A DNA stretch of 64,000 bases from Streptomyces sp. NRRL WC-3742 (GCF_000720635.1 NZ_JOCF01000036.1:1-64000); one strand, 5' to 3'; counted from the stretch's first letter, positions 1 to 7,505 are shown. Notes: a model not told the origin generated them from the letters alone. Made by a program: numbers and translations.

Positions 1-94
1 CCCCTCCCGGGCCCGCGAAGGGCCCTTCCCGTACCGCGCCTGCCCTACAATTTCGACGAATTCCCCGCCACCCCCACCCCCGAGACGAGCCCCG

Positions 95-607
95 ATGCCG
101 GCCGCCGCCTGGACCGACCTCCTGGTCGACTCCGACCGCCTCACCGCGCTCTGCACCGACCTGCCACCCCTGCGCCAACTGCCGCTCAGGTCGGTCCACC
201 TGAGCCCGTACGGCGCCGGCGTGAAGCTGCGCGTCGACCTCCCCCGCTTCCCGGACCTCGCCCCCGCCGCCTGGACCGAGGCCGGCTGCGACCGCCTCGA
301 GCTCCAGCTCGAGTTCACGGCGGTCGCCGAGGACCTCCACATGCGCGGCACCCCCGACGGCACCGCCGTGGACCTCGCCCTCGCCACCCTCCCCCGCATC
401 CGGGAGCCCCGGATCTCCGTCGCCGTCACCGGGACCGCGATCCGCCTCTCCTTCACCGCGTACGCCGCGATCAAGGCCGTCCACCTCAACGCCTACCGCT
501 CCACCGACCCCGATCCCGCCACCGCGCCGCGATGGTTCGTGAGCCCCTTCGACCAGCGCCTCCACCGGGCGCAGCCGCCCGTCACGTCGAAGGCGTTCCA
601 TGGCTGA
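95..607 (+). CDS. Imm50-like immunity-family protein (first of two)
   Basis: Small soluble protein of 170 residues with the layout of the Imm50 family: W-T-D-L-L near residue 6, an alternating beta pattern (VHLSPYGAGVKLRVDLP), then PAAWTEAGCDRLELQLEF, which matches the family's 'P-x-x-W-x-x-x-x-x-N-x-x-x-x-x-L-x-F' core. Imm50 proteins are predicted immunity partners of polymorphic toxins; no toxin gene lies next to it here. The ATG at 95 has only a weak GAGACGAG upstream; a TACAAT at 45-50 could be a -10 box. Its end overlaps the next gene by 8 bp, so the two are probably translationally coupled and may be a diverged duplication. The family call is by pattern only. Confidence 0.6.
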   Translation: MPAAAWTDLLVDSDRLTALCTDLPPLRQLPLRSVHLSPYGAGVKLRVDLPRFPDLAPAAWTEAGCDRLELQLEFTAVAEDLHMRGTPDGTAVDLALATLPRIREPRISVAVTGTAIRLSFTAYAAIKAVHLNAYRSTDPDPATAPRWFVSPFDQRLHRAQPPVTSKAFHG

Positions 608-1001
608 CGTCGACTGGTCCGCCGCCCTTGCCGACCCCGGTCCGGTCCGCCGCGTCCTGGGCTCACCGCCCCCGCCCCTCACCGACTTCGACCTCACCTC
701 CGTCCTCGTCGACGAACGCCGGACCTCCGTCACCCTGCGCTTCTTCGCCTTCCTCGTCCCGTCCGCCGCCGCACACCTCTGGCAGGAGAGGCGCCACAAC
801 GCCGTCGAGTTCACCCTCGTCTGCACCGGCGTGGCAGGCTTCGCCGTGGACGGCTGGTCCGGCTACCCCATGACCACCGCCACCCTCACCCCTCGAACCG
901 GCTCCGTCGCACTCGCCGGGCGGGGCATGCAGATCACCTTCACCGCCACCGGGTTCCACGCCGAGGCCCCCGCCGGGCACCTCGCCTCCCACAGCCAGTG
1001 A
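600..1001 (+). CDS. Imm50 family protein (second of two)
   Basis: Protein of 133 residues that fits Imm50 better than its upstream neighbour: an initial DVDWSAALADP, a conserved beta strand TSVTLRFFAF, then LWQERRHNAVEFTLVCTGV and a VDGW turn. It starts at ATG 600 inside the 3' end of the preceding gene. Its stop TGA (999-1001) overlaps the GTG of the next gene, making a tight three-gene unit. The likely role, from the family only, is neutralising a secreted or contact-delivered toxin. No cognate toxin is in the window, so it may be an orphan immunity gene. Confidence 0.65.
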   Translation: MADVDWSAALADPGPVRRVLGSPPPPLTDFDLTSVLVDERRTSVTLRFFAFLVPSAAAHLWQERRHNAVEFTLVCTGVAGFAVDGWSGYPMTTATLTPRTGSVALAGRGMQITFTATGFHAEAPAGHLASHSQ

Positions 1002-1375
1002 TCCTCGGAGTCGACAGCAGGAACACCCGCACCACGCCCACACGTTGGGTCGGCATGGTGATGACAGCCGGCCTACTCCTCATGGCGATCCTGGTGATCG
1101 TGCCCTTCACCTTCGCCGCACTCCGGCAGGTGATCGTACGATCGGGCCGCCCCGCACGCCTGGCCCGCCGCCTCGCCGCCCGAACCCCCGGTACGGGCCT
1201 CGGTCTCGGCGCCACCGCGACCGAGGAACTCCACTCCTTCTTCAACGCCAACAAGCGCGTCCAGATCGAGGAGCGCCGCACCCGGCTCACCCTGCGCGAC
1301 GACGACCACAGCGGCGCCCCGCCCCACGCCGGCATCGACCTCGACGCCGGCACCGCCACCTTCCGACGCCCCTGA
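998..1375 (+). CDS. Small membrane protein, DUF6191-like
   Basis: Protein of 125 residues with one clear N-terminal membrane helix (about residues 20-42, MVMTAGLLLMAILVIVPFTF), a basic Arg-rich juxtamembrane stretch and a conserved cytoplasmic tail containing EELHSFFNANKRVQIEERR and a C-terminal IDLDAGTA. I associate this tail with DUF6191 proteins of streptomycetes, function unknown. The GTG at 998 overlaps the upstream stop as GTGA; an ATG at 1055 just before the helix is an alternative start. Confidence 0.55.
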   Translation: MILGVDSRNTRTTPTRWVGMVMTAGLLLMAILVIVPFTFAALRQVIVRSGRPARLARRLAARTPGTGLGLGATATEELHSFFNANKRVQIEERRTRLTLRDDDHSGAPPHAGIDLDAGTATFRRP

Positions 1376-1394
1376 ACGGACCGACGACCACCTC

Positions 1395-1652
1395 GTGAAC
1401 GAACTCCTGGCGTTCATCCGCGCCCGTTGCACCGACGACAACCACGCCTACGTCGACGTCGCCGAACTCTTCGGCGGGCGTGCCCTGTTGGACAGCCACC
1501 TCCCCATGCTCGACCTCGTCGACATGCTCGCCGCCGACTACGAGGCCATGCCGCCCTCCGACCCCCGCCGCCCCGGCCTCGCCTACGCCCTGCGCTCCCT
1601 CGCCCAGTCGCACTCCCACCACCCCGAGTACCAGGAGGAATGGCGCCCCTGA
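1395..1652 (+). CDS. Short DUF6221-like protein
   Basis: Protein of 85 residues beginning MNELLAFIRARCTDD and ending LAQSHSHHPEYQEEWRP. The beginning and the 'A-x-x-Y-x-x-HP-x-Y-x-x-EW-x-P' end match DUF6221, a family abundant in streptomycetes with no known function. Relatives are usually longer and carry a central 'H-I-x-R-x-D-P-x-R-V-L' block that is missing here, so this may be a shortened member. GTG start at 1395, 19 bp after the preceding stop; converges with the hydrolase gene, leaving 7 bp between stops. Confidence 0.5.
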   Translation: MNELLAFIRARCTDDNHAYVDVAELFGGRALLDSHLPMLDLVDMLAADYEAMPPSDPRRPGLAYALRSLAQSHSHHPEYQEEWRP

Positions 1653-1659
1653 GGCGAGT

Positions 1660-2439
1660 TCAGCCCTTCAGCGCCCCCAGGGGGAACAGCCGGGCGGGCC
1701 GCTCCTGCGCGAAGAAGTCCAGCAGCAGCCGGTTCACCAGCTCCGGCTTCTCGATCGGCGCGGCGTGCGAAGTCCCCGGCAGCACGGCGAGTTCGGCGTC
1801 GGGCAGCGCCCTGGCCATGGCCGCGGCGTGCTCGATCCGCACGCCGTCGTCGTCGCCCTGCATCACCAGCGCCGGCATGGGCAGCCCGGCGAGGGCCTCG
1901 AGCCCGATGTCGGGCTCCTCGCGCCACATCCGCAGCCACTTCGCGAAGACGACCGGGAAGTGGCCGGGCCCGTCCGGCGAGAGCGGCTCGTACTGCGGGC
2001 GGAACATCGACTCCAGCGCCTCCTCCCCGGCCTCGTCGATCAGCCCCAGGTCGGCCCCGGTCGCGCCGTCACGGCTGACGCCGGTGCCGATCAGCACCAA
2101 CTGCCGCACCAGGTCCGGCCGTCGAAGCGCCAGCCGCAGTGCGACGGTGCCGCCGGCGCTCCAGCCGACCAGGCGCACCGGGCCGGTGCCGAGAGCCGTG
2201 AGCAGAGCCTCGGTGTCCTCTGCCATCAGCCCGGTGTCGACCGGCCCGGGCAGGTCGTGGGTGCGCCCGTGTCCGCGACGCTCGGGCGCGTAGACCCGGT
2301 ACCGCTCGGCCAGCGCACCGAGTTGGCCGAACCAGCTGTCGGCGGTCACGCCGCCCCCGTGCAGCAGCACGACGGGTTCGCCCTCGCCGAGCACCTCGTA
2401 GTAGGTCCGCAGCCCGTCGACCGTCAGGTACTCCCCCAT
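1660..2439 (-). CDS. Alpha/beta hydrolase
   Basis: Protein of 259 residues with the alpha/beta-hydrolase fold: HGGG oxyanion loop at 27-30, nucleophile elbow G-W-S-A-G with Ser94, an acidic D-D-D-G turn around residue 205 and the catalytic His in GTSHAAPIEKPE near the C terminus. Substrate unknown. The ATG at 2439 is supported by GGAGGGAAGGA just upstream; frames extending further upstream would run across the regulatory region. It is divergent from a TetR gene, and two matching 19-bp dyads lie between them, so that repressor probably controls it. Confidence 0.85.
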   Translation of the reverse strand: MGEYLTVDGLRTYYEVLGEGEPVVLLHGGGVTADSWFGQLGALAERYRVYAPERRGHGRTHDLPGPVDTGLMAEDTEALLTALGTGPVRLVGWSAGGTVALRLALRRPDLVRQLVLIGTGVSRDGATGADLGLIDEAGEEALESMFRPQYEPLSPDGPGHFPVVFAKWLRMWREEPDIGLEALAGLPMPALVMQGDDDGVRIEHAAAMARALPDAELAVLPGTSHAAPIEKPELVNRLLLDFFAQERPARLFPLGALKG

Positions 2440-2466
2440 GACGTCCTTCCCTCCCTGGAGACGAAG

Positions 2467-2485
2467 ACCTGAGCATTGCTCAAGT
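2467..2485. promoter_or_regulatory. TetR-type operator, site 1
   Basis: ACCTGAGCATTGCTCAAGT: a 13-bp perfect dyad (TGAGCA-T-TGCTCA) flanked by AC and GT. It differs from site 2 only in the central bases. It lies inside the hydrolase 5' leader and is probably bound by the divergently encoded TetR protein. Confidence 0.7.
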
Positions 2486-2508
2486 ATGCCCGGCAGCGTA
2501 CCCCACAC

Positions 2509-2527
2509 ACCTGAGCTAAGCTCAAGT
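2509..2527. promoter_or_regulatory. TetR-type operator, site 2, overlapping both promoters
   Basis: ACCTGAGCTAAGCTCAAGT, dyad TGAGCT-A-AGCTCA. Its centre is 42 bp (about four helical turns) from site 1. It contains TAAGCT (2517-2522), a -10 box for the regulator gene 8 nt ahead of its GTG. On the other strand it covers a TTGAGC that could be the -35 of the hydrolase promoter (TACGCT as -10). Confidence 0.7.
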
Positions 2528-2530
2528 CCC

Positions 2531-3166
2531 GTGCGACTCACCCGCGAAGACGTCATCCGCAGCGCCGTCGAACTCCTCGACGAGGTCGGCCTGGACAGGC
2601 TCACCACCCGCGCCCTGACCACCCGCCTCGGCGTCGCGGCGGGCGCGCTGTACTGGCACGTACGGAGCAAGGCCGAGCTGCTGAGCGCCGTCGCGGAGGA
2701 GATCATGCGCCCGGCCTTCACCCCGCCCCCGCACGGGCGATCGGGCGACTGGGCCGCGCAGACCACGGCCTTCGCCCACCGCACCCGCCGCGCCCTGCTC
2801 GCCCACCGCGACGGCGCCCGGGTGGTCGCGGGACACCTCCCGCTCAGCGCGGAGTCCCTGGAGGCCACCGAGGCGGGCCTCGCCCTCCTCCGTGCCACGG
2901 GCCTGCCCCTGGCCAAGGCCGCACAGTTCGGCCACGCCGTCACCTGCTACGTCACCGGCTTCGTCCTCCAGGAGCAGGCCGCGCCCCCCACCCCGCCGGG
3001 CCCGCTCCCCGAGATCAGCCTGGAACACCACCCCAACCTGGCGCGCTGGATCGCCGAGAAGCCCGCCGACAACGACCGGTCCTTCGCCGCCGGCCTCAGC
3101 TTCCTCCTGGACGGTCTCCGCGCCGGCCTCCGCGCCGGCCTCCGCACCGACCCGCCGCCGGCTTAG
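2531..3166 (+). CDS. TetR/AcrR family transcriptional regulator
   Basis: Protein of about 211 residues. The N-terminal helix-turn-helix is typical TetR: REDVIRSAVELLDEVGLDRL, then TTRALTTRLGVAAGALYWHV. The C-terminal ligand domain resembles the TetR_C group. I take GTG 2531 because the family's conserved N terminus begins there; ATG 2486 is in frame but adds an unlike stretch. Neither start has a ribosome-binding site, and the -10 box position suggests a leaderless mRNA. The C terminus carries a triplicated L-R-A-G tetrapeptide from a 12-bp tandem repeat. Likely represses itself and the hydrolase. Confidence 0.85.
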   Translation: MRLTREDVIRSAVELLDEVGLDRLTTRALTTRLGVAAGALYWHVRSKAELLSAVAEEIMRPAFTPPPHGRSGDWAAQTTAFAHRTRRALLAHRDGARVVAGHLPLSAESLEATEAGLALLRATGLPLAKAAQFGHAVTCYVTGFVLQEQAAPPTPPGPLPEISLEHHPNLARWIAEKPADNDRSFAAGLSFLLDGLRAGLRAGLRTDPPPA

Positions 3167-3486
3167 GAACGCGGACGCCCCCACGGGCCCCACCACTTCG
3201 GCGCCGGCGGCTCGGCCGCGGCCGAGGTCGGCTGGTCCGGGTGCAGCCCGAGCCGCCGCAGCGCCTCGGCCCGGAAGCGCACGGCGGTCACGCACTGAAT
3301 GCCCCCGTCCGGGCCCTCGCACCGCATCAGATCGATCCGGTGGTCCTCATCCTCGAACGGCCACCAGTCGATCCCCCGGTCACGCAGTCAAAGGACGATC
3401 ATCGGACCGGGCTTGGGGCTGCCGGGGATGTTCCGGAAGCCGAACATCGTCACCCACTCGTCGACGTACGCAGCCTCATCGTCCAT
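3163..3486 (-). pseudogene. Small conserved-looking gene broken by an in-frame TGA
   Basis: Starting at ATG 3486, a 32-codon stretch (MDDEAAYVDEWVTMFGFRN...) ends at a TGA at 3388-3390. The same frame then continues for 74 codons (LRDRGIDWWPFEDEDHRID ... WWGPWGRPRS) to a TAA at 3163-3165. The two halves share one frame and both look coding (acidic/aromatic-rich, no other stop), so this looks like one 107-codon gene with a nonsense mutation; CGA to TGA would suffice. The family is not recognised. It converges with and overlaps the end of the TetR gene. Confidence 0.55.
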
Positions 3487-3571
3487 CCCGCCATCATGAC
3501 CCGGCCCCGCCCCTGCCCGCCTCCCGATTAAGAGTTCGCCCCACGACCATCCGTCCGGGCACAATCCCCCG

Positions 3572-4837
3572 GTGAACCTCCCTCCGCTGCTCACCGCCAT
3601 AGAGCAGGCCGACGAACCCGCCGCCCTCGACCTCCTCCTCGACGCCGTACCGGACCACGACCTCGAGGGCGAGGACGGCAGCACCCTCCTCCACGCCGCC
3701 GCGCACGCCGGACTCCCCGAGCTCGTCTGGGCCCTCGTCACCCACGGCGCCGACATCGCCCGCCCCTGGCCGGACGGCACCGACCCCGTCACCTGGGCGG
3801 CGGAGCGCGGCGCGTACGAGATCCTCTACTCCCTGCTCGCCCCCTCCCCCCGCAGCGGCGCCGACACCTACCGCCGAGCCCTCGCCATCGCCCAGGCCCA
3901 CCTCGACGCCCAGGCCGCCCAAGCCGCCCAAGCCGCCACCGGCCCCAACCCCCCGGCCCACCTGGCGATCGTCACCGACCTGGAGGCCCGGCTCGGCGTC
4001 CACCGCACCCCGGACGAACTCCTCGCCCGCGCCCTCGTCCACGCCCTCCCCGAGCACGACGACTGGTTCGCCTCCGTCCTCCAACTCACCTTCCGCGGAG
4101 GCCAGGAGACCTTCGACTGGGCCCGCGCCACCGCGAGCGACCCCGTCTCCCTCGACCGCCGCCGCTTCGGCCTCGACGTCATCAACACCCTGAGCTTCGG
4201 CCTGGACGACGACGACACCGCCGAAAACAACGAGAACAACGAGAACAACGAAAGCAACGAAGACGACGAGGCCGACGAGGCCGACGAGGAACCCCCCTAC
4301 ACCGCCGAGGCCCTCGCCTTCCTCCGCCCCCTCCTCGACCCCGACCACGGCGAGCAGGACCCGCACGCCCTCCGCACCGCCATCGCCGCCTTCGCCTCCT
4401 ACTGCCGCCCCGACGAGCTCCCCGCCGTCCTCCCCCACGCCGGCCACCCCGCCCCGGCCGTCCGCCGCAGCGTCGCCATGGCCTTCGTCACCGGCGCCAC
4501 CGTCCCCCACCCCGAGGTCCTGCCCACCCTCACCCGCCTCGCCGCCGACCCCGACCCCGAGGTCCGCGACGCCGCCGCCCACGCCCTCACCCGCCAGCCG
4601 ACCGACTCCCCCGAGCTACGCGAAGCCCTGGCCGCCGCCCTCACCGATGCCTGCCCCGACGCCCGTCTCGAGGCCGCCGCCGCCCTCGCCCTGCGCGGCG
4701 ACGACCGGGGCCCGGCCGTCCTCGAGGAGATCCGCAGCGCCCTCACCGGCCCCCGCAGCCGTACGGCCTCCCGCCTCGACGAGATCGACCGCCTCCTGAG
4801 CGCCCGCCACCCGACCACCGCCGCCCACACCGCCTGA
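3572..4837 (+). CDS. Ankyrin/HEAT-repeat protein
   Basis: Protein of 421 residues with two repeat regions. Residues about 30-95 look like ankyrin repeats (GSTLLHAAAHAGLPELVWALVTHGADI). Residues about 270-400 look like HEAT/PBS-lyase repeats (PAVRRSVAMAFV, DPEVRDAAAHALTRQ, DARLEAAAALALRGD). Between them is a low-complexity linker of Asn-Glu-Asn units followed by Glu/Asp-Ala repeats (about residues 211-235). Probably a cytoplasmic scaffold; partner unknown. GTG start at 3572; a CACAAT six bases upstream and no ribosome-binding site hint at leaderless translation. Confidence 0.75.
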   Translation: MNLPPLLTAIEQADEPAALDLLLDAVPDHDLEGEDGSTLLHAAAHAGLPELVWALVTHGADIARPWPDGTDPVTWAAERGAYEILYSLLAPSPRSGADTYRRALAIAQAHLDAQAAQAAQAATGPNPPAHLAIVTDLEARLGVHRTPDELLARALVHALPEHDDWFASVLQLTFRGGQETFDWARATASDPVSLDRRRFGLDVINTLSFGLDDDDTAENNENNENNESNEDDEADEADEEPPYTAEALAFLRPLLDPDHGEQDPHALRTAIAAFASYCRPDELPAVLPHAGHPAPAVRRSVAMAFVTGATVPHPEVLPTLTRLAADPDPEVRDAAAHALTRQPTDSPELREALAAALTDACPDARLEAAAALALRGDDRGPAVLEEIRSALTGPRSRTASRLDEIDRLLSARHPTTAAHTA

Positions 4838-4845
4838 GGCCCGCC

Positions 4846-5562
4846 GTGCTGCTCCCCACCGTCCCCCGCACCCGTGCCCACGGGTCCGCCACCCGCCCGT
4901 CCGTCGACACCCCCTTCGGCCCGCTGACCTTCACCACCACCCTCGACGGCACCACCCTCCCGCCCGTGCCCGACGCGCTGTTCGCGCTGCCGGGCACCGG
5001 CCGCACCCTCGCCCGCTGGACCACCCACGCGACCACGGTCGAGCTGCTGCTCACCCCGTACGACGCCGACCTCGACCCCGAGACCTGGAGCCCCCTCACC
5101 GCCGCCCACGCCGCCGTCTGGCGCATCGAGACGCGCTCCGCCCTCGCCCGCGTCCGCTTCACCGCCGCCCTGCCCCGCCACCTCCCGGACGGCGCCGACG
5201 CCTACTGGGACGGCGGCCAGTCCCTCGCCGCCGTCACCGTCGAGGACCGGCACACCCGGCTCTCCCTCGGCGGCGACGACGAAGTGGTCCTCTGCGAGGC
5301 GGCCGGCAGCACCACCCCCAGCCACTGGGCGGCCCTGATCGACGAGGCGTACGACCGCACCAACACCACCTGGGGCATCGACTTCGGAGACAGCCGCCAC
5401 GGCATCACCTGGCGCCTGCCCCCACTCAACCCGGGCGACCACTGCGAACTCCCCGTCGTCACCGCCTGGACGGACGCCGACGACGACACCGAGAACACCT
5501 GGTACGCCGTCACCGCCTCCTCCGCCCACCTCCTCCGCCAGGTCGCCACCACCTGCTCCTGA
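4846..5562 (+). CDS. Hypothetical protein
   Basis: Protein of 238 residues, GTG start, 8 bp after the HEAT-repeat gene and so probably co-transcribed with it. I do not recognise the family. There is no signal peptide or membrane helix. The composition is that of a soluble beta-rich protein, with WRIETRSALARVRFTAAL in the middle and TWGIDFGDSRHGITWRL towards the end. Base composition and third-position GC match its neighbours. Confidence 0.6.
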   Translation: MLLPTVPRTRAHGSATRPSVDTPFGPLTFTTTLDGTTLPPVPDALFALPGTGRTLARWTTHATTVELLLTPYDADLDPETWSPLTAAHAAVWRIETRSALARVRFTAALPRHLPDGADAYWDGGQSLAAVTVEDRHTRLSLGGDDEVVLCEAAGSTTPSHWAALIDEAYDRTNTTWGIDFGDSRHGITWRLPPLNPGDHCELPVVTAWTDADDDTENTWYAVTASSAHLLRQVATTCS

Positions 5563-5571
5563 ACGCGGGCG

Positions 5572-5606
5572 TGCGCAGGAAGTCGACCCCACCGACTTCC
5601 TGCGCA
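5572..5606 (+). terminator. Perfect 14-bp stem hairpin after the hypothetical gene
   Basis: TGCGCAGGAAGTCG (5572-5585), a 7-nt loop, then its exact complement (5593-5606). It starts 9 bp after the stop codon. No U-tract, as is usual for actinobacterial hairpin terminators. Confidence 0.75.
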
Positions 5607-5614
5607 GCGCACCC

Positions 5615-5752
5615 TCAGGACGGCAGGTTCCGCTCCCGCGCCCGCAGCCGCCCCGCCTCGCCCGCCTCCGTCAGCGTCATCACGCCGCCCTCGCGAACCA
5701 GCTCGCGAACCAGCTCGCGAACCACGGAACGGGCCTCACGCGAGAATCTCAA
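5615..5752 (-). other. Possible gene remnant with 12-bp tandem repeats
   Basis: On the minus strand an open stretch from a TTG at about 5752 to TGA 5615-5617 reads LRFSREARSVVRELVRELVR ... LRARERNLPS, a strongly helical sequence. Its V-R-E-L repeats come from about 2.8 copies of a 12-bp unit (plus strand 5691-5724, TCGCGAACCAGC). There is no clear start codon or ribosome-binding site. It could be a small protein or the tail of a lost gene. Confidence 0.25.
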
Positions 5753-5764
5753 GCCGCCTTGAGG

Positions 5765-6949
5765 TCAGGCCGATCCGACCCGCTCGACCGGCTGACGCAC
5801 CACGGTCCTCAGCTTCTCCGGCGCGGTCCGCCTCGGATCGCCCAGGTAGACCTCGTGGTGCAGCCCGGCCGGCCGCAGCCCGTTCGCCGCCAGGTACCGC
5901 TCGTGCAGTTCCTCCAGCACCGGCCCCTCCTCGTCGTACGGCCCGACGTGCAGCACCTGCGCGCTCGGCCCCTCGTTCAGGACCAGCCACCGGACCTCCC
6001 CGATCGCGGGGGCCTTCTTCTTCGCCAGCGCCGCCCGCCCGGCCTCCTCGACCGCCTCCTCGGTGATCCACTCCGGCAGCCCGATGAGCATCGTCCAGTT
6101 CCAGGCGTCCTTGTCCCGCCTGGTGAACACCTCGTACGAGTCCGCCCACCAGAGCCCCTCCAGCGGCCCGACCACGAAGTCCCGCCCCGCGCCCTTCTCC
6201 GCGAACTTCAGCGTGTACGCCACCGCGTACAGCGCCTCCACGGCCGCCGTGTACGCGGGCGCGGTGTTCGGGTTCCCGCTGCCGTCGACGGCGAGGTACC
6301 GCATCTCCGGCACGTCCACCACGGCCCACTCGGTGTTCCTGGGCGCGTAGAACTCCTTCAGCTCCCGCTTGATGTCGTACGGTGCCACGGTCGCACTCCC
6401 TCCTTCCCCGGGGGCGCCGGCCATCGACGCCCGGTACCGCTCCAACCACTCCTGCTCGGCGGCCAGTTGGCCGAGCGAGTAGTCGAAGATCGCCCGCACG
6501 AACTCCGGGGCGTCCGCCTCCGCCTCCGAGGCCCGCCGGACGGCCTCCGCACGCTCGGCGAGCGCCTCGGCCCGCCGCCGCAGGGCGTCGAGCAACTCCC
6601 CACCGTCGATGGCCGGTTGGTTGGCCAGCCCGACCAGCACGCGGGGGAACAGAGGGTGCGGTTCGGCGATCGCCGCCACCGCCCCCGCCGCGCACGCCCG
6701 CCGACCCTCCGCCGTCGCCGCGTACACCTTGCGACCCTTGCCCCGTACGGGAGTTGCGGCGTCGGCCTCGGCGATCAGTCCGCGTTCGCGGAGCTTGGTG
6801 AGCAGGTAGTAGATCGAGCTGAACCCGATCTCCGTCCACTCCCGCAGCCCCCGCTCGGCGATCACCTTCTCCAGCTCGTACCCGTGCCTCGGCTTCTCCA
6901 CCAGCAGGCCGAGCAGCGCCAGTTCGGCGGCGGTCAGCCCCATGTCCAT
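5765..6949 (-). CDS. PadR-type regulator fused to a GyrI-like effector domain
   Basis: Protein of about 394 residues. Residues 1-180 are a PadR regulator: winged helix LTAAELALLGLLVEKPRHGY and SSIYYLLTKLRERGLI, then a helical dimerisation domain. Residues about 195-390 are a GyrI-like small-molecule-binding domain (KRELKEFYAPRNTEWAVVDV; HEVYLGDPRRTAPEKLRTVVRQP). The fusion suggests a repressor that senses a small amphipathic ligand directly. Start taken at ATG 6949; the in-frame GTG 6958, 7 nt after a TAGGAT -10 box, would make a leaderless mRNA. A 26-bp dyad sits right upstream. No target gene is divergent; the next gene upstream is the ArsR gene on the same strand. Confidence 0.85.
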   Translation of the reverse strand: MDMGLTAAELALLGLLVEKPRHGYELEKVIAERGLREWTEIGFSSIYYLLTKLRERGLIAEADAATPVRGKGRKVYAATAEGRRACAAGAVAAIAEPHPLFPRVLVGLANQPAIDGGELLDALRRRAEALAERAEAVRRASEAEADAPEFVRAIFDYSLGQLAAEQEWLERYRASMAGAPGEGGSATVAPYDIKRELKEFYAPRNTEWAVVDVPEMRYLAVDGSGNPNTAPAYTAAVEALYAVAYTLKFAEKGAGRDFVVGPLEGLWWADSYEVFTRRDKDAWNWTMLIGLPEWITEEAVEEAGRAALAKKKAPAIGEVRWLVLNEGPSAQVLHVGPYDEEGPVLEELHERYLAANGLRPAGLHHEVYLGDPRRTAPEKLRTVVRQPVERVGSA

Positions 6950-6960
6950 GCGATCCACGG

Positions 6961-6986
6961 CGGCTATCCTAGCGCTGGGATAGCCG
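6961..6986. promoter_or_regulatory. 26-bp near-perfect dyad, PadR autoregulatory operator
   Basis: CGGCTATCC-T-AGCGCT-G-GGATAGCCG: the only mismatch is one symmetric base pair flanking the central AGCGCT. On the minus strand it contains TAGGAT (plus-strand 6966-6971), which fits a -10 box 7 nt before GTG 6958, so bound repressor would block the promoter. Confidence 0.7.
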
Positions 6987-7058
6987 CGCCGGAGCCACCA
7001 AGAGCCTTCCGGCGCCCGGCAGTTCACACCACCGGGCACCGAAATCCTCAAACGCCCC

Positions 7059-7451
7059 TCAGCCGGCCGGAGTCCAGGCCGCCACCAGGTCCAGCAGCCC
7101 CGGGAAGCGCGCGTTCAGGTCCGCCACCCGCACCTGACTGCGCCGCTCCAGCCCGTACTGCCGCTGCCGGGTGACCCCGGCCTCGCGGAGCGCCTTGAAG
7201 TGATGCGTGAGCGAGGACTTGGGCCGGTCGAGCCCGAACCAGCCGCAGGAGTGGTCGAAGTCCTCGGACTCCAGCAGCAGTTTGCGCACGATGGTCAGCC
7301 GCAGCGGATCGCTGAGCGCACCGAGCACCACCTCCAGGCGCAGCTCGTCCACCCCCGGCTCCGCCAACGGCTCCGGCAGCCCGGGCGGTTCGGGCATCAC
7401 CTTCACGGCGGACACGGCGGACACACCAGATACAGCAGACACAGCGGACAC
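7059..7451 (-). CDS. ArsR-family winged-helix regulator
   Basis: Protein of 130 residues with a winged helix: LEVVLGALSDPLRLTIVRKLL followed by SSLTHHFKALREAGVTRQRQ. It lacks the ArsR metal-binding CxC, so it probably senses something other than soft metals. GTG start 7451 is supported by GGGAGGAGG upstream. The first 16 residues are a Ser-Ala-Val repeat encoded by a 9-bp tandem repeat. Divergent from an MFS transporter across a shared 20-bp operator pair, so it probably represses both itself and the transporter. Confidence 0.82.
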   Translation of the reverse strand: MSAVSAVSGVSAVSAVKVMPEPPGLPEPLAEPGVDELRLEVVLGALSDPLRLTIVRKLLLESEDFDHSCGWFGLDRPKSSLTHHFKALREAGVTRQRQYGLERRSQVRVADLNARFPGLLDLVAAWTPAG

Positions 7452-7477
7452 GCCCGCCTCCTCCCATCCGATCTCCT

Positions 7478-7497
7478 AGTACGACTCCAATCGTACT
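7478..7497. promoter_or_regulatory. ArsR-type operator, site 1
   Basis: AGTACGACTCCAATCGTACT: perfect 7-bp arms with a 6-bp spacer. It contains the minus-strand -10 box TACGAT (plus 7490-7495) of the regulator promoter. Followed by GCA, as at site 2. Confidence 0.75.
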
Positions 7498-7505
7498 GCA
7501 TGCTA

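Noticed and set aside
1..94. Tail of an upstream gene (reads LPYNFDEFPATPTPE in one frame)
   Set aside because: That frame has no stop before running for several hundred bases through the Imm50 gene, as antisense or out-of-frame GC-rich DNA does.
3388..3390. TGA read as selenocysteine
   Set aside because: No SECIS-like hairpin follows and the flanking residues do not match a redox motif; a nonsense mutation is simpler.
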